Positions 1 through 10,789 of a stretch of DNA of 64,000 bases are shown in pieces; the first letter of the stretch is position 1, and every line of letters starts with the position of its first letter. A model generated the notes under the pieces. The model was not told the DNA's origin and did not search any database. It saw only the letters and a list, made by a program, of their open reading frames with translations. The stretch is from positions 2,046,001-2,110,000 of the forward strand of contig NZ_PDJE01000001.1 in the NCBI RefSeq assembly GCF_002563955.1, read 5' to 3'. The translations under genes and the position numbers were made by a program. Source of the stretch: Paramicrobacterium agarici (GTDB lineage: Bacteria > Actinomycetota > Actinomycetes > Actinomycetales > Microbacteriaceae).

Positions 1-1617
<1,617 letters not shown>

Positions 1618-1720
1618 ATAACAACAACATCTGATGTTTCGCGTCCACTTTGTGGTTCCTGACGCACGGCAGGAACAAACAACACACCCCACGGTGTGTT
1701 CACATATTGCGTCCATGATT
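1618..1720 (+). other. 23S-5S internal spacer with two hairpins
   Basis: Spacer of about 100 bases between 23S and 5S. It can form two perfect small stems: GTTCCTG (1655-1661) with CAGGAAC (1670-1676), and AACACACC (1681-1688) with GGTGTGTT (1693-1700). These are plausible processing structures for the rRNA precursor. No tRNA is present in the spacer. Confidence 0.6.
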
Positions 1721-1839
1721 GTTACGGCGGTCATAGCGAGAGGGAAACGCCCGGTCACATTCCGAACCCGGAAGCTAAGGCTCTCAGCGCCGATGGTACT
1801 GCAGGGGGGACCCTGTGGGAGAGTAGGACACCGCCGGAC
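1721..1839 (+). rRNA. rrf: 5S ribosomal RNA
   Basis: The sequence begins GTTACGGCGGTCATAGCG and ends near CACCGCCGGACT, so the 5' and 3' ends pair (CGGCGG with CCGCCG) as in the 5S terminal stem. The internal segments CCCGGTCACATTCCGAACC and GGGAGAGTAGGACACCGCC are typical 5S loop sequences. It lies about 100 bases after the 23S end, as the last gene of the rRNA operon. Confidence 0.96.
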
Positions 1840-1849
1840 TTAACCTACA

Positions 1850-1931
1850 GTGAAGGCCACCCCTAACCACGGGGTGGCCTTCACCATTTAACCCACACAC
1901 CCCAGCCTCCTGAAGCGCACCAGAGGCTGGG
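1850..1931 (+). terminator. Tandem hairpins ending the rRNA operon
   Basis: There are two perfect hairpins in a row. The first has a 14-bp stem (1850-1863 with 1871-1884) around a 7-base loop. The second pairs CCCAGCCTC (1901-1909) with GAGGCTGGG (1923-1931) and is followed by TTCGTTTAT. The double arrangement right after 5S suits rho-independent termination of the rRNA operon. The second hairpin may also serve the convergent minus-strand gene that ends at 1972. Confidence 0.85.
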
Positions 1932-1971
1932 TTCGTTTATGCGGCCCACGGAATATAAGACGCCATGCGTT

Positions 1972-2934
1972 CTAACGTGCGGCGTGGAGGTAGTCGCGAT
2001 AACGGCCTAGGTCCGCGAGGATCGCTTCGGCCGATTCGACGCGGGTCACCAGTGCTGATCCTTCTCCCGAATAGATGGGGCCGACATCGAAACGGCCTTC
2101 TCGGCGGGCACTGAGCATGTCGTCCGCCATGCTCGGAGAAGACCGGACCGTCGTCTCCAGCTCGTGTTCGCGGCCGTGCCAGGTGTCGCTGAAGGAGTTC
2201 GACAAGGCACGTCCACCGTAGTGAGGAGGCCATGCGGCGCGCTGTGCGATGTCGAACACGCGCGTGTAGACCGTGTCGCCGTCGCGTGCGTCGAGAACGC
2301 GCTGTTTCGCAGCATCCGGAAACTGAGATTCAGAGGCAACCGTGAATCGCGTGCCCACCCACGCTGCGATGGCGCCCCCGGCTATGACGGCGGCGAGTCC
2401 GCGCGCTGTTGTGATGCCGCCTGCAGCGAGAAGCGGGATGCTCGTGCGTTCGACGGCGATTTGCAAGAAGGTGAGTGTCGAGATCTCGTTGCGCCCGTGT
2501 CCGCCAGCTTCGGCGCCGCGTACGATGATTCCGTCAACGCCGGCATCGATTGCGCTCTCGAGTTCGGCGATATTCCCGACTTGCGCGAGCAGAACCGCCG
2601 GCGACTTGCGCACCGCGGTGACAGCAGCGTCACTGTGGCCGAACCCAAGGGCCACCACTGACGGCTCGTGGTCGAGCACGCGCTGAAGCGGTGTGATGTC
2701 TGCGTCGAGCGCGAATGAGAGAAACCCCGCTCCCCACACGGCACGTTCGCGCTGGAGACGCTCGGCGGCCGAGGTTAGACCGTCAAGATCTGGAGCACTC
2801 GGAACACCAAGCATGCCGACGCCTCCGCCGCCGCTGACCGCGGAGGCGAGGTCGGGACCGGCTGCGCCAGCCATCGACGCGTTGAACACGGGGACGGTGC
2901 GAGTCGTCAGGAGTTCGGTCAGCGCATTCATCAT
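1972..2934 (-). CDS. Nitronate monooxygenase / 2-nitropropane dioxygenase-like flavoprotein
   Basis: A 320-residue TIM-barrel flavoprotein of the NPD family. Such enzymes use FMN to oxidise nitronates; some relatives are enoyl reductases. Visible features are the glycine-rich segment SGGGGVGMLG (residues 34-43), the family signature EAGGHGR at 142-148 that lies at the FMN and active site, the FMN-phosphate region AAGGI (170-174), and GTRF at 194-197. The start is ATG at 2934; a second Met follows at once. It is a single gene convergent to the rRNA operon and divergent from the next gene. The family is confident; the physiological substrate is not known. Confidence 0.85.
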   Translation of the reverse strand: MMNALTELLTTRTVPVFNASMAGAAGPDLASAVSGGGGVGMLGVPSAPDLDGLTSAAERLQRERAVWGAGFLSFALDADITPLQRVLDHEPSVVALGFGHSDAAVTAVRKSPAVLLAQVGNIAELESAIDAGVDGIIVRGAEAGGHGRNEISTLTFLQIAVERTSIPLLAAGGITTARGLAAVIAGGAIAAWVGTRFTVASESQFPDAAKQRVLDARDGDTVYTRVFDIAQRAAWPPHYGGRALSNSFSDTWHGREHELETTVRSSPSMADDMLSARREGRFDVGPIYSGEGSALVTRVESAEAILADLGRYRDYLHAAR

Positions 2935-3024
2935 GATTTCAGTCTATTGACGTAAGCTCGTCTGGAGTGATCCGGCAGGATCCCCACCAACTCAATATGC
3001 GCATCCGACCAGGAGGACCCCATC

Positions 3025-4449
3025 ATGACGCACGCCGGCGACGAATCTGAGAGCTCTTCGGAGCACCGTCGCGGATCGCGCGATGGCGAGTCCTCGCGCG
3101 GACGCGGGCCGGGTGGTGGCCGCGGTTCACACCCTCGTGACCGGCGGAACGGCGACAAGCGCGCACAGGGTGATCGTCCCCGCACTGGCGAGCTCGACGG
3201 GGGAGACCGCGGTAGAGGCCGCGGCCAGGGTGAGCGGCGTTTTGAGAGGCGTGACAACGACAGGCGTCCTGCTCGTGATGGGGAGCGGCGTTTCGAGAAG
3301 CGTGACAACGACAGGCGTCCGGCTCGTGATGGTGAGCGGCGTTTCGAGAAGCGTGACAACGACAGGCGTCCGGCTCGCGATGGTGAGCGGCGCTTTGAGA
3401 AGCGTGATGGTGACAGGCGTCCGGCTCGCGACGGAGAGCGTCGCGCGGGCAGACGTGAGGGACCATCGGGCCGTCGTCCTGCGCCGCGAGACTCTCATGA
3501 CAGGGACCAGCGGCTGTGGACGCGCGACGGCAAGCCTGCCCGCGGCGACCGCGATGCGCGCGCGTATGAAGAAGAACTGACTGAAGAGCAGAAGCGGCAA
3601 CGTGAGCTCCGTTCGGTGCGCCCCCAACACGACGATCCCGAGATTCCCGACGACGTCACCGAGAAAGATCTGCACAGGTCAGCGCGAAACGAACTGAAGA
3701 CGCTGTCAAAGGAGAACGCCGAGGGAGTCGCGCGACACCTGGCGATGGTGGCACGTCTCATTGACGATGACCCCGAACTCGCGCACCGTCACGCCGTGAG
3801 CGCGTCACGTCGAGCCGGACGGATTGCTGTCGTTCGCGAGACTCTTGCAGTCACCGCGTATCGCACCGGAGACTTTGCCCTCGCTCTGCGTGAGCTGCGC
3901 ACCTACCGGCGCATCAGCGGCTCAGACGAACAGCTTCCCCTCATGGTCGACAGCGAACGCGGTGTTGGCCGCCCCGAACGTGCCCTTGAGTTGGGGCGCT
4001 CCGTCGATCGCGCGACGCTCAGCGCCGGCACGCAGGCGAACCTTGCGATCGCCATGTCGGGCGCCCGCCTCGACCTCGGTCAGCCCGAGCTCGCGCTGAG
4101 CGAATTGCAGATCGCGCAGTTGGATCCCGCGGTCGCGTACAGCTGGAGCCCTGCTCTGTTCGATGCGTACGCGGAGGTTCTCGACGAACTCGGGCGTGAC
4201 GACGAGGCGCAGACGTGGCGCAATCGATCGCGCGTCGCTGCTCGGGCGCTCGACGACGAGGCTCGCGTGGACGAAGACGAGACAATCATCGTCGTGGAAG
4301 AAGACCTGGAGCTTCCTGCCCATATCGACACCACCGAGGTCGAGAACAACCAGGAGCACCGTCGCGACGCTGATGATGCCGAGGCTGCCGAGAATCGCGC
4401 AGACGATACTGAGGAGGATGCTGACGGTGTTCGGCCGACGCAAGACTAA
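3025..4449 (+). CDS. Charged protein with 17-residue tandem repeats and TPR-like helical domain
   Basis: A 474-residue protein of no assigned function. Residues 1-150 are extremely rich in Arg, Asp, Gly and Glu and hold four tandem copies of RRFEKRDNDRRPARDGE (residues 71-138). Residues about 200-400 form an alpha-helical part (phrases such as AVSASRRAGRIAVVRETLAVTAYRTGDFALALREL, split here by repeat helices) that resembles tetratricopeptide repeats. The C-terminus is acidic. A GGAGG-like site precedes the ATG. It heads the long plus-strand block upstream of a HAD hydrolase and tlyA. The basic, disordered N-terminus suggests RNA binding, perhaps linked to the ribosome-modifying neighbours, but that is inference. 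Confidence 0.8.
   Translation: MTHAGDESESSSEHRRGSRDGESSRGRGPGGGRGSHPRDRRNGDKRAQGDRPRTGELDGGDRGRGRGQGERRFERRDNDRRPARDGERRFEKRDNDRRPARDGERRFEKRDNDRRPARDGERRFEKRDGDRRPARDGERRAGRREGPSGRRPAPRDSHDRDQRLWTRDGKPARGDRDARAYEEELTEEQKRQRELRSVRPQHDDPEIPDDVTEKDLHRSARNELKTLSKENAEGVARHLAMVARLIDDDPELAHRHAVSASRRAGRIAVVRETLAVTAYRTGDFALALRELRTYRRISGSDEQLPLMVDSERGVGRPERALELGRSVDRATLSAGTQANLAIAMSGARLDLGQPELALSELQIAQLDPAVAYSWSPALFDAYAEVLDELGRDDEAQTWRNRSRVAARALDDEARVDEDETIIVVEEDLELPAHIDTTEVENNQEHRRDADDAEAAENRADDTEEDADGVRPTQD
3235..3438 (+). repeat. Four in-frame 51-bp tandem repeats
   Basis: Four consecutive 51-base units lie inside the 474-residue gene. They encode RRFERRDNDRRPARDGE, then two copies of RRFEKRDNDRRPARDGE, then RRFEKRDGDRRPARDGE. 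The units are nearly identical at DNA level (for example GGCGTTTCGAGAAGCGTGAC recurs), which points to recent expansion or homogenisation. Unit length is a multiple of three, so copy-number change would keep the frame. Confidence 0.95.
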
Positions 4450-5452
4450 AACCGTGATGCCTTTAGACGGGGTCGACGCCGTGCTCGCCGACCTGGACGG
4501 CGTGGTCTACGCGGGCCGGAACGCGATTCCGCACTCGGTCGAGAGCCTCAATCGTGTGGCAGACAGCATCCGCGTTGGATACATCACCAACAATGCGTCG
4601 CGGACGGATGCCGCGGTGGCTGAACAGCTGCGGGAGTTCGGGCTCGACGTGCAGCCGCGAGACGTCATCACGAGCCCGCAGGCTGCCGTTCGGCTGCTGC
4701 GGACGAAAGTGCGCGACGGCGCGCTCGTTCTCGTCGTCGGCGGCGAGGGACTGATCGACGAGCTGACGAAAGCCGGGTATCGCGTCACGCGAAGCGCCGA
4801 GGACGGACCGGATGCTGTCGTGCAGGGCTTCGCGCCCGATGTCGACTGGGCACAGCTTGCCGAAGCAGCGTACGCACTGCAAGACGGTCGTGAGGCGAAC
4901 GACCTCCCGTGGATCGCGACGAACACGGACTGGACGATTCCGCGGGAGCGCGGAATCGCGCCGGGCAATGGAACGCTCGTCTCTGCTGTGCATACAGCGG
5001 TCGGGAGGCTCGCCGAAGTCGCAGGCAAGCCGGAGGTGCCGATTTTCGAGGAAGCGAAGCTGCGGTTTGCTTCTCAGCATCCGCTCTTCATCGGAGACAG
5101 GCTCGACACGGACATTCTCGGAGCGAATCGCGCAGACATCAGTTCACTGTTAGTGCTGACGGGCGTCGACCAGGCCAAGCACGTCCTCGCCGCGCCCGAG
5201 GGGTCGCGCCCCGGTTTCGTGGTGTCCGACCTTCGTGCGCTCTTCGAGCCGTACCCGGTGACCGAGCTGTCGCGCGACAAGACCGAGGCGAAGGTCGGTG
5301 AATCCGTGGTGCGGATCGTCGACCAGACGCAGATCGAGGTCGCTCGCGAGGGCGAATCCGGGCTCGACCGGTTGCGAGCCGCGAGCGCGGTCATCTGGGC
5401 CAGCGGCCGACAGATCTACGGCTTCAACGTGCCGGAGAGGCTGTACTCGTAA
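4427..5452 (+). CDS. HAD-IIA family sugar/nucleotide phosphatase
   Basis: A protein of about 341 residues of the haloacid dehalogenase superfamily, subclass IIA (NagD/phosphoglycolate phosphatase-like). With this start, motif I is DLDGVVY at 22-28, with the nucleophile and acid Asp at 22 and 24. Motif II is TNN at 54-56 and motif IV is GDRLDTDI near 222-229. I prefer the GTG at 4427 because GAGGAGG lies 9 bases upstream; ATG 4418 abuts that ribosome site and ATG 4457 has none. It overlaps the end of the preceding gene, so the two are probably translationally coupled. The residues after about 270 lack clear motifs. The exact substrate is unknown. Confidence 0.85.
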   Translation: MFGRRKTKTVMPLDGVDAVLADLDGVVYAGRNAIPHSVESLNRVADSIRVGYITNNASRTDAAVAEQLREFGLDVQPRDVITSPQAAVRLLRTKVRDGALVLVVGGEGLIDELTKAGYRVTRSAEDGPDAVVQGFAPDVDWAQLAEAAYALQDGREANDLPWIATNTDWTIPRERGIAPGNGTLVSAVHTAVGRLAEVAGKPEVPIFEEAKLRFASQHPLFIGDRLDTDILGANRADISSLLVLTGVDQAKHVLAAPEGSRPGFVVSDLRALFEPYPVTELSRDKTEAKVGESVVRIVDQTQIEVAREGESGLDRLRAASAVIWASGRQIYGFNVPERLYS

Positions 5453-5497
5453 GCGAGCCTGACCGGCGACGCCGGGACCAGCTTGTAGCCTAACGGT

Positions 5498-5665
5498 GTG
5501 ACGAACGACGAAGAACAGGGAGCCACAGACCCCAGCGCGCTCGTGTCGCGATTGGCGCTGATCGAAGAGCGGCCGCTCGCTGAGCGCGGCGATGCGTACG
5601 CTCGTCTGCATGACGAGCTGAACAGCGTTCTCGAAGGGAGCGACCACGAGGGCGCCGCACGGTGA
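5498..5665 (+). CDS. Small 55-residue protein upstream of tlyA
   Basis: A short GTG-started frame encoding a 55-residue acidic helical protein (it begins MTNDEEQGATDPSALVSRL). Its stop overlaps the tlyA start in a GTGA junction, which argues for real, coupled translation. Codon use matches the neighbours. A small protein in this place upstream of tlyA is, to my knowledge, common in Actinobacteria. No function is known to me; it is not a recognisable domain. Confidence 0.75.
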   Translation: MTNDEEQGATDPSALVSRLALIEERPLAERGDAYARLHDELNSVLEGSDHEGAAR

Positions 5666-6468
5666 CGACGCGCCGTCTGGACGCCGTTCTCGTTGAGCGT
5701 GGACTCGCGCGCTCACGGGCCGCGGCTGTTGAGCTCATCTCGTCGGGAAAGGTTGCGGTTGACGATCGGCCGATCGTCAAACCGTCGACCCCCATCGCTG
5801 ACGGGGCGCGCATTTCGGTGACCGGTGCCGATCACTACGTGAGCAGGGGAGCGCACAAGCTGGTCGCGGCACTCGACGCCTTCGACTGCGACGTGTCGGA
5901 CCAGCTCGTTCTTGACGTGGGCGCGTCGACGGGAGGGTTCACTCAAGTGCTCCTAGAGCGTGGCGCTCGTGAGGTGATCGCTCTCGACGTCGGACACGAC
6001 CAGCTGGCATCGTCGCTACGCTCCGACTCGCGAGTCCGCGTCGTCGAGGGCTTCAACGTTCGTGATCTGAGCCGCGACGCTCTCGCCGAACACGCGGGAA
6101 CCGGCGAACCGCCGAGCGTTATCGTCGGCGACCTTTCGTTCATCTCGCTGCGATACGTCCTTGATCCGCTCCGGCAGACCGGCACCGACGACGCCGACGT
6201 GATCCTGCTGATCAAGCCGCAGTTCGAAGTCGGCAGAACGGGAGTCCGTGAGGGTATCGTGCGCGACCCGGCGAGGCGCATCGACGCGGTGCAGTCCGTT
6301 CTGTGGTTGGCGTGGGACGCCGGCCTCGGGGTGTGCGGCCTCGAGCGCTCACCGGTTGTCGGCACACATGGAAACTCCGAGTACCTTGTCCACATGCATG
6401 CACAGCACGGTTCGAATCCGACAGAATGGATGCGGCGAGCCGAACAACTTGCGGGAGGTGACGAATGA
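5662..6468 (+). CDS. tlyA: TlyA-type rRNA 2'-O-methyltransferase
   Basis: A 268-residue SAM-dependent methyltransferase. An N-terminal S4 RNA-binding domain covers residues about 4-60. The Rossmann methyltransferase domain has the SAM-binding motif DVGASTGGFT at 85-94, and GDLSFISL (from 156) and IKPQFEVG (from 184) hold the catalytic Asp and Lys; K66 in RGAHK is the first Lys of the RrmJ-like K-D-K-E set. Actinobacterial TlyA methylates cytidines in 16S helix 44 and 23S helix 69, and loss of it causes capreomycin resistance in mycobacteria (family knowledge). It starts at GTG in a GTGA overlap and is joined to nadK by ATGA. Confidence 0.93.
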   Translation: MTTRRLDAVLVERGLARSRAAAVELISSGKVAVDDRPIVKPSTPIADGARISVTGADHYVSRGAHKLVAALDAFDCDVSDQLVLDVGASTGGFTQVLLERGAREVIALDVGHDQLASSLRSDSRVRVVEGFNVRDLSRDALAEHAGTGEPPSVIVGDLSFISLRYVLDPLRQTGTDDADVILLIKPQFEVGRTGVREGIVRDPARRIDAVQSVLWLAWDAGLGVCGLERSPVVGTHGNSEYLVHMHAQHGSNPTEWMRRAEQLAGGDE

Positions 6469-7370
6469 CCACGACGCGATCCATCCTCGTCATCTCGCAC
6501 ACCGGGCGCAGCGACTCCGTCGAAGCAGCGACGCACGTGATCGGCCAGCTCAGGGATTCCGGCATCCGCCCCATGCTCATCGGCGAGGAGCGTGAGGAGC
6601 TGAAAGCCGCGGGGGCTGACCTGGCGGGCGTTGAGACGCTCGACGATGCGCGAGCGCGTGAGCTGGAGCTCGTGATGGTGCTCGGTGGAGACGGCACAAT
6701 TCTCCGCGCCGCCGAGCTGGTTCGCGAGCACACCGTTCCGCTGCTCGGGGTCAACCTCGGGCATGTCGGCTTTCTCGCCGAGCTTGAAAGAGATGATCTT
6801 GCGAACGCTGTTCACCGTGTGGTCGAACGCGATTACGCCGTTGAAGAGCGCATGACACTCGATGTGTCCGTCACGATCGGCGGTGAGGTCGTCTATTCGA
6901 CCTGGGCACTCAATGAGGCAACCGTCGAGAAGGCAAGTCGCGAGCGGATGCTGGAACTCGTCGTCGAGGTGGATCAGCGCCCGCTTGTCTCCTTCGGTGC
7001 CGACGGTGCAGTGATCGCAACGCCGACCGGGTCGACCGCATACAACTTCTCGGCGGGGGGACCGATCATCTGGCCGACGGTTGAAGCGATCACGCTCGTG
7101 CCGCTGAGCGCGCACGCCTTGTTCGCAAAGCCGATTGTCGTCGCCCCCGACTCGACGCTCGCGATCGACGTGCTCGGCCGTAGCGACGGAATCGGCGTTC
7201 TGTGGTGCGATGGACGACGGACGTTCGAACTCGAGCCAGGCTCACGCGTGAACGCCGAGCGCTCGGCAACGCCCGTGAAGCTTGCGCGACTGCATGACAG
7301 CCCGTTCACAGACCGGCTCGTGCGCAAATTCCACCTTCCCGTCAGCGGATGGAGGGGACCGGCCGCATGA
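6465..7370 (+). CDS. nadK: NAD kinase
   Basis: A 301-residue inorganic polyphosphate/ATP-NAD kinase that makes NADP from NAD in the cytoplasm. The diagnostic motifs are GGDGT at 74-78 (nucleotide phosphate binding), NLGHVGFLAE near 97, NEAT near 150, and TPTGSTAYNFSAGGP at 186-200. Length is normal for the family. It overlaps tlyA and recN by 4 bases each, giving the conserved tlyA-nadK-recN order of Gram-positive genomes. Confidence 0.96.
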   Translation: MTTTRSILVISHTGRSDSVEAATHVIGQLRDSGIRPMLIGEEREELKAAGADLAGVETLDDARARELELVMVLGGDGTILRAAELVREHTVPLLGVNLGHVGFLAELERDDLANAVHRVVERDYAVEERMTLDVSVTIGGEVVYSTWALNEATVEKASRERMLELVVEVDQRPLVSFGADGAVIATPTGSTAYNFSAGGPIIWPTVEAITLVPLSAHALFAKPIVVAPDSTLAIDVLGRSDGIGVLWCDGRRTFELEPGSRVNAERSATPVKLARLHDSPFTDRLVRKFHLPVSGWRGPAA

Positions 7371-9085
7371 TCGAGGAGATCGAGATCTCGGATCTCGGAG
7401 TCATCGCAGAGGCCACGCTGCCGCTCGGACCCGGATTCACGGCGATCACGGGAGAGACGGGCGCGGGTAAGACGATGGTCGTCACAGCGCTCGGGTTGCT
7501 GCTCGGAGGCCGTGCCGACGCCGCCACCGTTCGATCGGGGGCGGCGAACGCGCGCATCGATGGCCGCTGGGTCGTTCCCGACAGCGGGATCGTTGCCGAA
7601 CGCGTGGTCGAGGCCGGTGGCGACATCGACCCCTTTGGAGCAGACGGCGAGGCCGAGCTCACGCTGGGACGCACCGTGACGGCCGAGGGCCGCAGCCGGG
7701 CACAAGTCGGCGGCCGGAGCGCGCCCGTGGGGGTCCTTGCCGAGCTCAGCGGCAATCTCGTTGCCGTGCACGGGCAGTCAGACCAGATTCGGCTGCGTTC
7801 CCGCTCTGCGCAGCGTGACGCGCTCGACCGCGCGGCGGGCGACGAGCTCGGGGCGACGCTCGCTCGGTACCGTGAGGTGTTTGACCGGTGGCAGGCAAAC
7901 AAAGCGGAACTCGAGACCCTGACGCGCGACCGAGAAGCGCGAGAGACCGAGGCAGAGAACCTCCGTGCTGCCATGGACGAGATCGAGCAGGCGGCGCCGC
8001 AGCCGGGCGAAGATGAGCAGCTGGCTGCAACTGCCGAGCGTCTTACGAACCTCGAGGAGCTTCGTCTTGCCGCCGCCGGCGCCCGTGAATCGCTTTCGAC
8101 AGAACTCGCGGAGGGCGACGACGTCTTGGCACTCATTGAGAGCGCGCGGCGCTCTCTCGAGCGCGTTGTCGGGGTCGACGGTTCGCTGCAGCCGATCGCC
8201 GAGCAGCTGCAGAATCTCAGCTATCTCGCCTCGGAGGCGGCTGGCGAGCTCTCGAGCTACCTTGCCTCGCTCGACGCTGACGGTAGCAACGAACTCGAGG
8301 CGATTAACGAGCGCCGAGCGCTTCTGACAACTCTCGTGCGCAAACATGGTCCGACCCTCGACGATGTCATCGCAACCCTCGAGCGCGGTAGCGCGAGGCT
8401 TCTCGAACTGGACGGCGACTCCGACCGCATCGACGAGCTCACGACCCGGGTCGAGAACGACACGCGCGACGTCGAGGAGGCGGCATCCGCCGTGACCGGC
8501 GTGCGCCGGCGCACGGCCGAACGACTCGGGGCGGCCATCACTGATGAACTCTCCGCGCTGGCGATGCCCGATGCGACCGTCGTCGTCGACGTCGAAGACA
8601 AGGGTGAGTACACGCGCTCGGGGCGCGACGATGTGGCGTTTCTCATGCGCCCGCATGCGGGCACAGAACCGCGTCCGCTCTCGAAGGGCGCTTCAGGGGG
8701 CGAGCTTTCGCGCGTGATGCTCGCGATCGAGGTTGTCATTTCAGCATCCGACCCGGTCCCCACCTATGTCTTCGACGAGGTGGATGCTGGCGTCGGCGGC
8801 GCTGCAGCGATCGAGATCGGCCGACGGCTCGCCCGGCTGGCTCAGCACGCCCAGGTCATCGTCGTGACACACCTCGCTCAGGTCGCCGCGTTCGCGTCCA
8901 ACCACCTCTCGGTCGTGAAAGAGAGCGACGGGTTCGTGACGGCATCGAGCGTGACGCGCCTGCAGGGAGATGACCGTACCGCCGAGATGACCCGATTGCT
9001 GTCGGGATTGGCCGACAGCGACTCCGGTCGCGCCCACGCCGAAGAGCTCCTGGACCTCGGTGCCGAAACTCAGATGATAGGATAG
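7367..9085 (+). CDS. recN: DNA repair protein RecN
   Basis: An SMC-like ATPase of 572 residues that acts in double-strand break repair. The ATPase head is split. GETGAGKT (residues 29-36) is Walker A, and KGASGGELSRVMLA near 445 is the ABC signature, followed by Walker B TYVFDEVDAGVGG. Between them lies a long Glu/Arg/Ala-rich coiled coil. The ATG at 7367 is chosen because GGAGGGG at 7351-7357 is well placed and it forms an ATGA overlap with nadK. No SOS box is visible directly upstream, so it is probably expressed with tlyA and nadK. Confidence 0.96.
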   Translation: MIEEIEISDLGVIAEATLPLGPGFTAITGETGAGKTMVVTALGLLLGGRADAATVRSGAANARIDGRWVVPDSGIVAERVVEAGGDIDPFGADGEAELTLGRTVTAEGRSRAQVGGRSAPVGVLAELSGNLVAVHGQSDQIRLRSRSAQRDALDRAAGDELGATLARYREVFDRWQANKAELETLTRDREARETEAENLRAAMDEIEQAAPQPGEDEQLAATAERLTNLEELRLAAAGARESLSTELAEGDDVLALIESARRSLERVVGVDGSLQPIAEQLQNLSYLASEAAGELSSYLASLDADGSNELEAINERRALLTTLVRKHGPTLDDVIATLERGSARLLELDGDSDRIDELTTRVENDTRDVEEAASAVTGVRRRTAERLGAAITDELSALAMPDATVVVDVEDKGEYTRSGRDDVAFLMRPHAGTEPRPLSKGASGGELSRVMLAIEVVISASDPVPTYVFDEVDAGVGGAAAIEIGRRLARLAQHAQVIVVTHLAQVAAFASNHLSVVKESDGFVTASSVTRLQGDDRTAEMTRLLSGLADSDSGRAHAEELLDLGAETQMIG

Positions 9086-9091
9086 AAGCCC

Positions 9092-10789
9092 GTGGCAACC
9101 ATTTCTGAATCGGGCAACTCACACGACACGACCAAGCACATTTTCGTCACCGGTGGTGTCGTTTCTTCTTTGGGTAAGGGACTGACGGCCGCGAGCCTCG
9201 GAAACCTCCTCACCGCGCGCGGGCTGCGAGTCGTGATGCAAAAACTCGACCCGTACCTCAACGTCGACCCTGGCACCATGAACCCGTTTCAGCACGGGGA
9301 AGTCTTCGTCACAGATGACGGCGCCGAAACTGACCTTGACATCGGGCACTACGAGCGCTTTCTCGACATCAACCTCAATCAGGCGGCGAACGTCACGACC
9401 GGCCAGATCTACTCGACGGTCATTCAAAAAGAGCGCCGTGGCGAGTACCTCGGCGATACCGTTCAGGTGATCCCGCACATCACAGACGAGATCAAGCGGC
9501 GCATGCGCCTGCAGGCGACCGAGACGCCCAAGCCCGACGTCATCATCACAGAGGTCGGCGGAACGATCGGCGACATCGAGTCGCAGCCGTTCATCGAGGC
9601 AGCGCGACAGGTGCGCCATGAGCTCGGCCGGGACAGCGTGTTCTTCGTGCACGTCTCGCTCGTGCCGTTCATGGGGGCGTCCGGAGAGCAGAAGACCAAG
9701 CCGACCCAGCACTCCGTCGCTACGCTGCGATCCATCGGAATCCAGCCCGACGCTCTCGTGCTGCGCAGCGACCGCCCGGTCACCGAGAGCAACAAGCGCA
9801 AGATCGCGCTCATGTGCGATGTCGACGAACGCGCCGTGGTGAACACGGTTGATGTGCCCTCGATCTATGACATTCCGTCGACGCTGCACGACCAGGGGCT
9901 CGACGCGTACATCATCAACTCGCTCGGACTGAGCGCGGGCGACGTCGACTGGACGCGCTGGAACACGGTGCTCGAGGCAGTGCACGAGCCGAAAGACGAA
10001 GTCACGATCGGTATCGTCGGCAAGTACATCGACCTGCCCGACGCGTATCTCTCGGTGACGGAGGCGCTCAAAGCCGGAGGTTTCGCGCACAAGACGCACG
10101 TCACGCTCGAGTGGATTCCCTCCGACGAGTGTGAGACTCCGGAAGGCGCTGCGAAGGCGCTCGCGGGCGTTGACGGCATCTGCGTGCCGGGCGGGTTCGG
10201 TATTCGGGGCATCGAGGGAAAGCTCGGCGCGCTCACCTATGCGCGAACCAACGGCATCCCGACCCTCGGTCTGTGTCTCGGTCTGCAGTGCATGGTGATC
10301 GAGTACGCGCGAAGCGAAGCAGGGCTCACCGGGGCAAGCTCCACTGAGTTCGATTCGGACACCGAGTTTCCCGTCATCGCCACCATGGCTGAGCAGGTGG
10401 AGATCATCGCCGAGGGCGACCTCGGCGGCACGATGAGACTCGGACTGTACCCGGCGAAGCTCGCCGAGGGCTCGATCGTCCGAGAGCTCTACGGCGCCCC
10501 CGAGGTGTCGGAGCGCCATCGTCACCGGTACGAGGTCAGCAACGTGCACCGCGACCGCATCGCCGACGCCGGCCTCGTGTTCTCTGGCACGTCACCCGAC
10601 GGCGCGCTCGTCGAGTACGTCGAGCTGCCGCGCGACGTGCACCCGTTCTACGTGGCCACGCAAGCGCACCCAGAGCTCCGCTCGCGTCCCACAAATGCTC
10701 ACCCGCTGTTCGCCGGTCTCGTCGCCGCTGCGCTGGACCGCCACAAGGCCAGCCTGCTGTTCGACGACGAAGTCTCGGAGGACGCGTGA
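9092..10789 (+). CDS. pyrG: CTP synthase
   Basis: A 565-residue glutamine-dependent CTP synthase that converts UTP to CTP. The N-terminal synthetase domain opens with [14 protein letters not shown] (ATP site) and carries [17 protein letters not shown]. The C-terminal class I glutaminase has GGFGIRG and the nucleophile elbow GLCLGLQ with Cys395. Length is as usual. It starts at GTG six bases after recN ends and overlaps the next gene by a GTGA junction. Confidence 0.98.
   Translation: MATISESGNSHDTTKHIFVTGGVVSSLGKGLTAASLGNLLTARGLRVVMQKLDPYLNVDPGTMNPFQHGEVFVTDDGAETDLDIGHYERFLDINLNQAANVTTGQIYSTVIQKERRGEYLGDTVQVIPHITDEIKRRMRLQATETPKPDVIITEVGGTIGDIESQPFIEAARQVRHELGRDSVFFVHVSLVPFMGASGEQKTKPTQHSVATLRSIGIQPDALVLRSDRPVTESNKRKIALMCDVDERAVVNTVDVPSIYDIPSTLHDQGLDAYIINSLGLSAGDVDWTRWNTVLEAVHEPKDEVTIGIVGKYIDLPDAYLSVTEALKAGGFAHKTHVTLEWIPSDECETPEGAAKALAGVDGICVPGGFGIRGIEGKLGALTYARTNGIPTLGLCLGLQCMVIEYARSEAGLTGASSTEFDSDTEFPVIATMAEQVEIIAEGDLGGTMRLGLYPAKLAEGSIVRELYGAPEVSERHRHRYEVSNVHRDRIADAGLVFSGTSPDGALVEYVELPRDVHPFYVATQAHPELRSRPTNAHPLFAGLVAAALDRHKASLLFDDEVSEDA

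Noticed and set aside
3235..3438. The 51-bp repeats as a CRISPR array
   Set aside because: There are no spacers; the units are directly adjacent and in frame within a protein gene.
5943..7115. Long minus-strand frame opposite tlyA and nadK
   Set aside because: Typical antisense shadow in high-GC DNA, with no domain and overlapping two certain genes.
9119..10549. 476-codon minus-strand frame opposite pyrG
   Set aside because: A shadow of a highly conserved gene; no independent coding signs.
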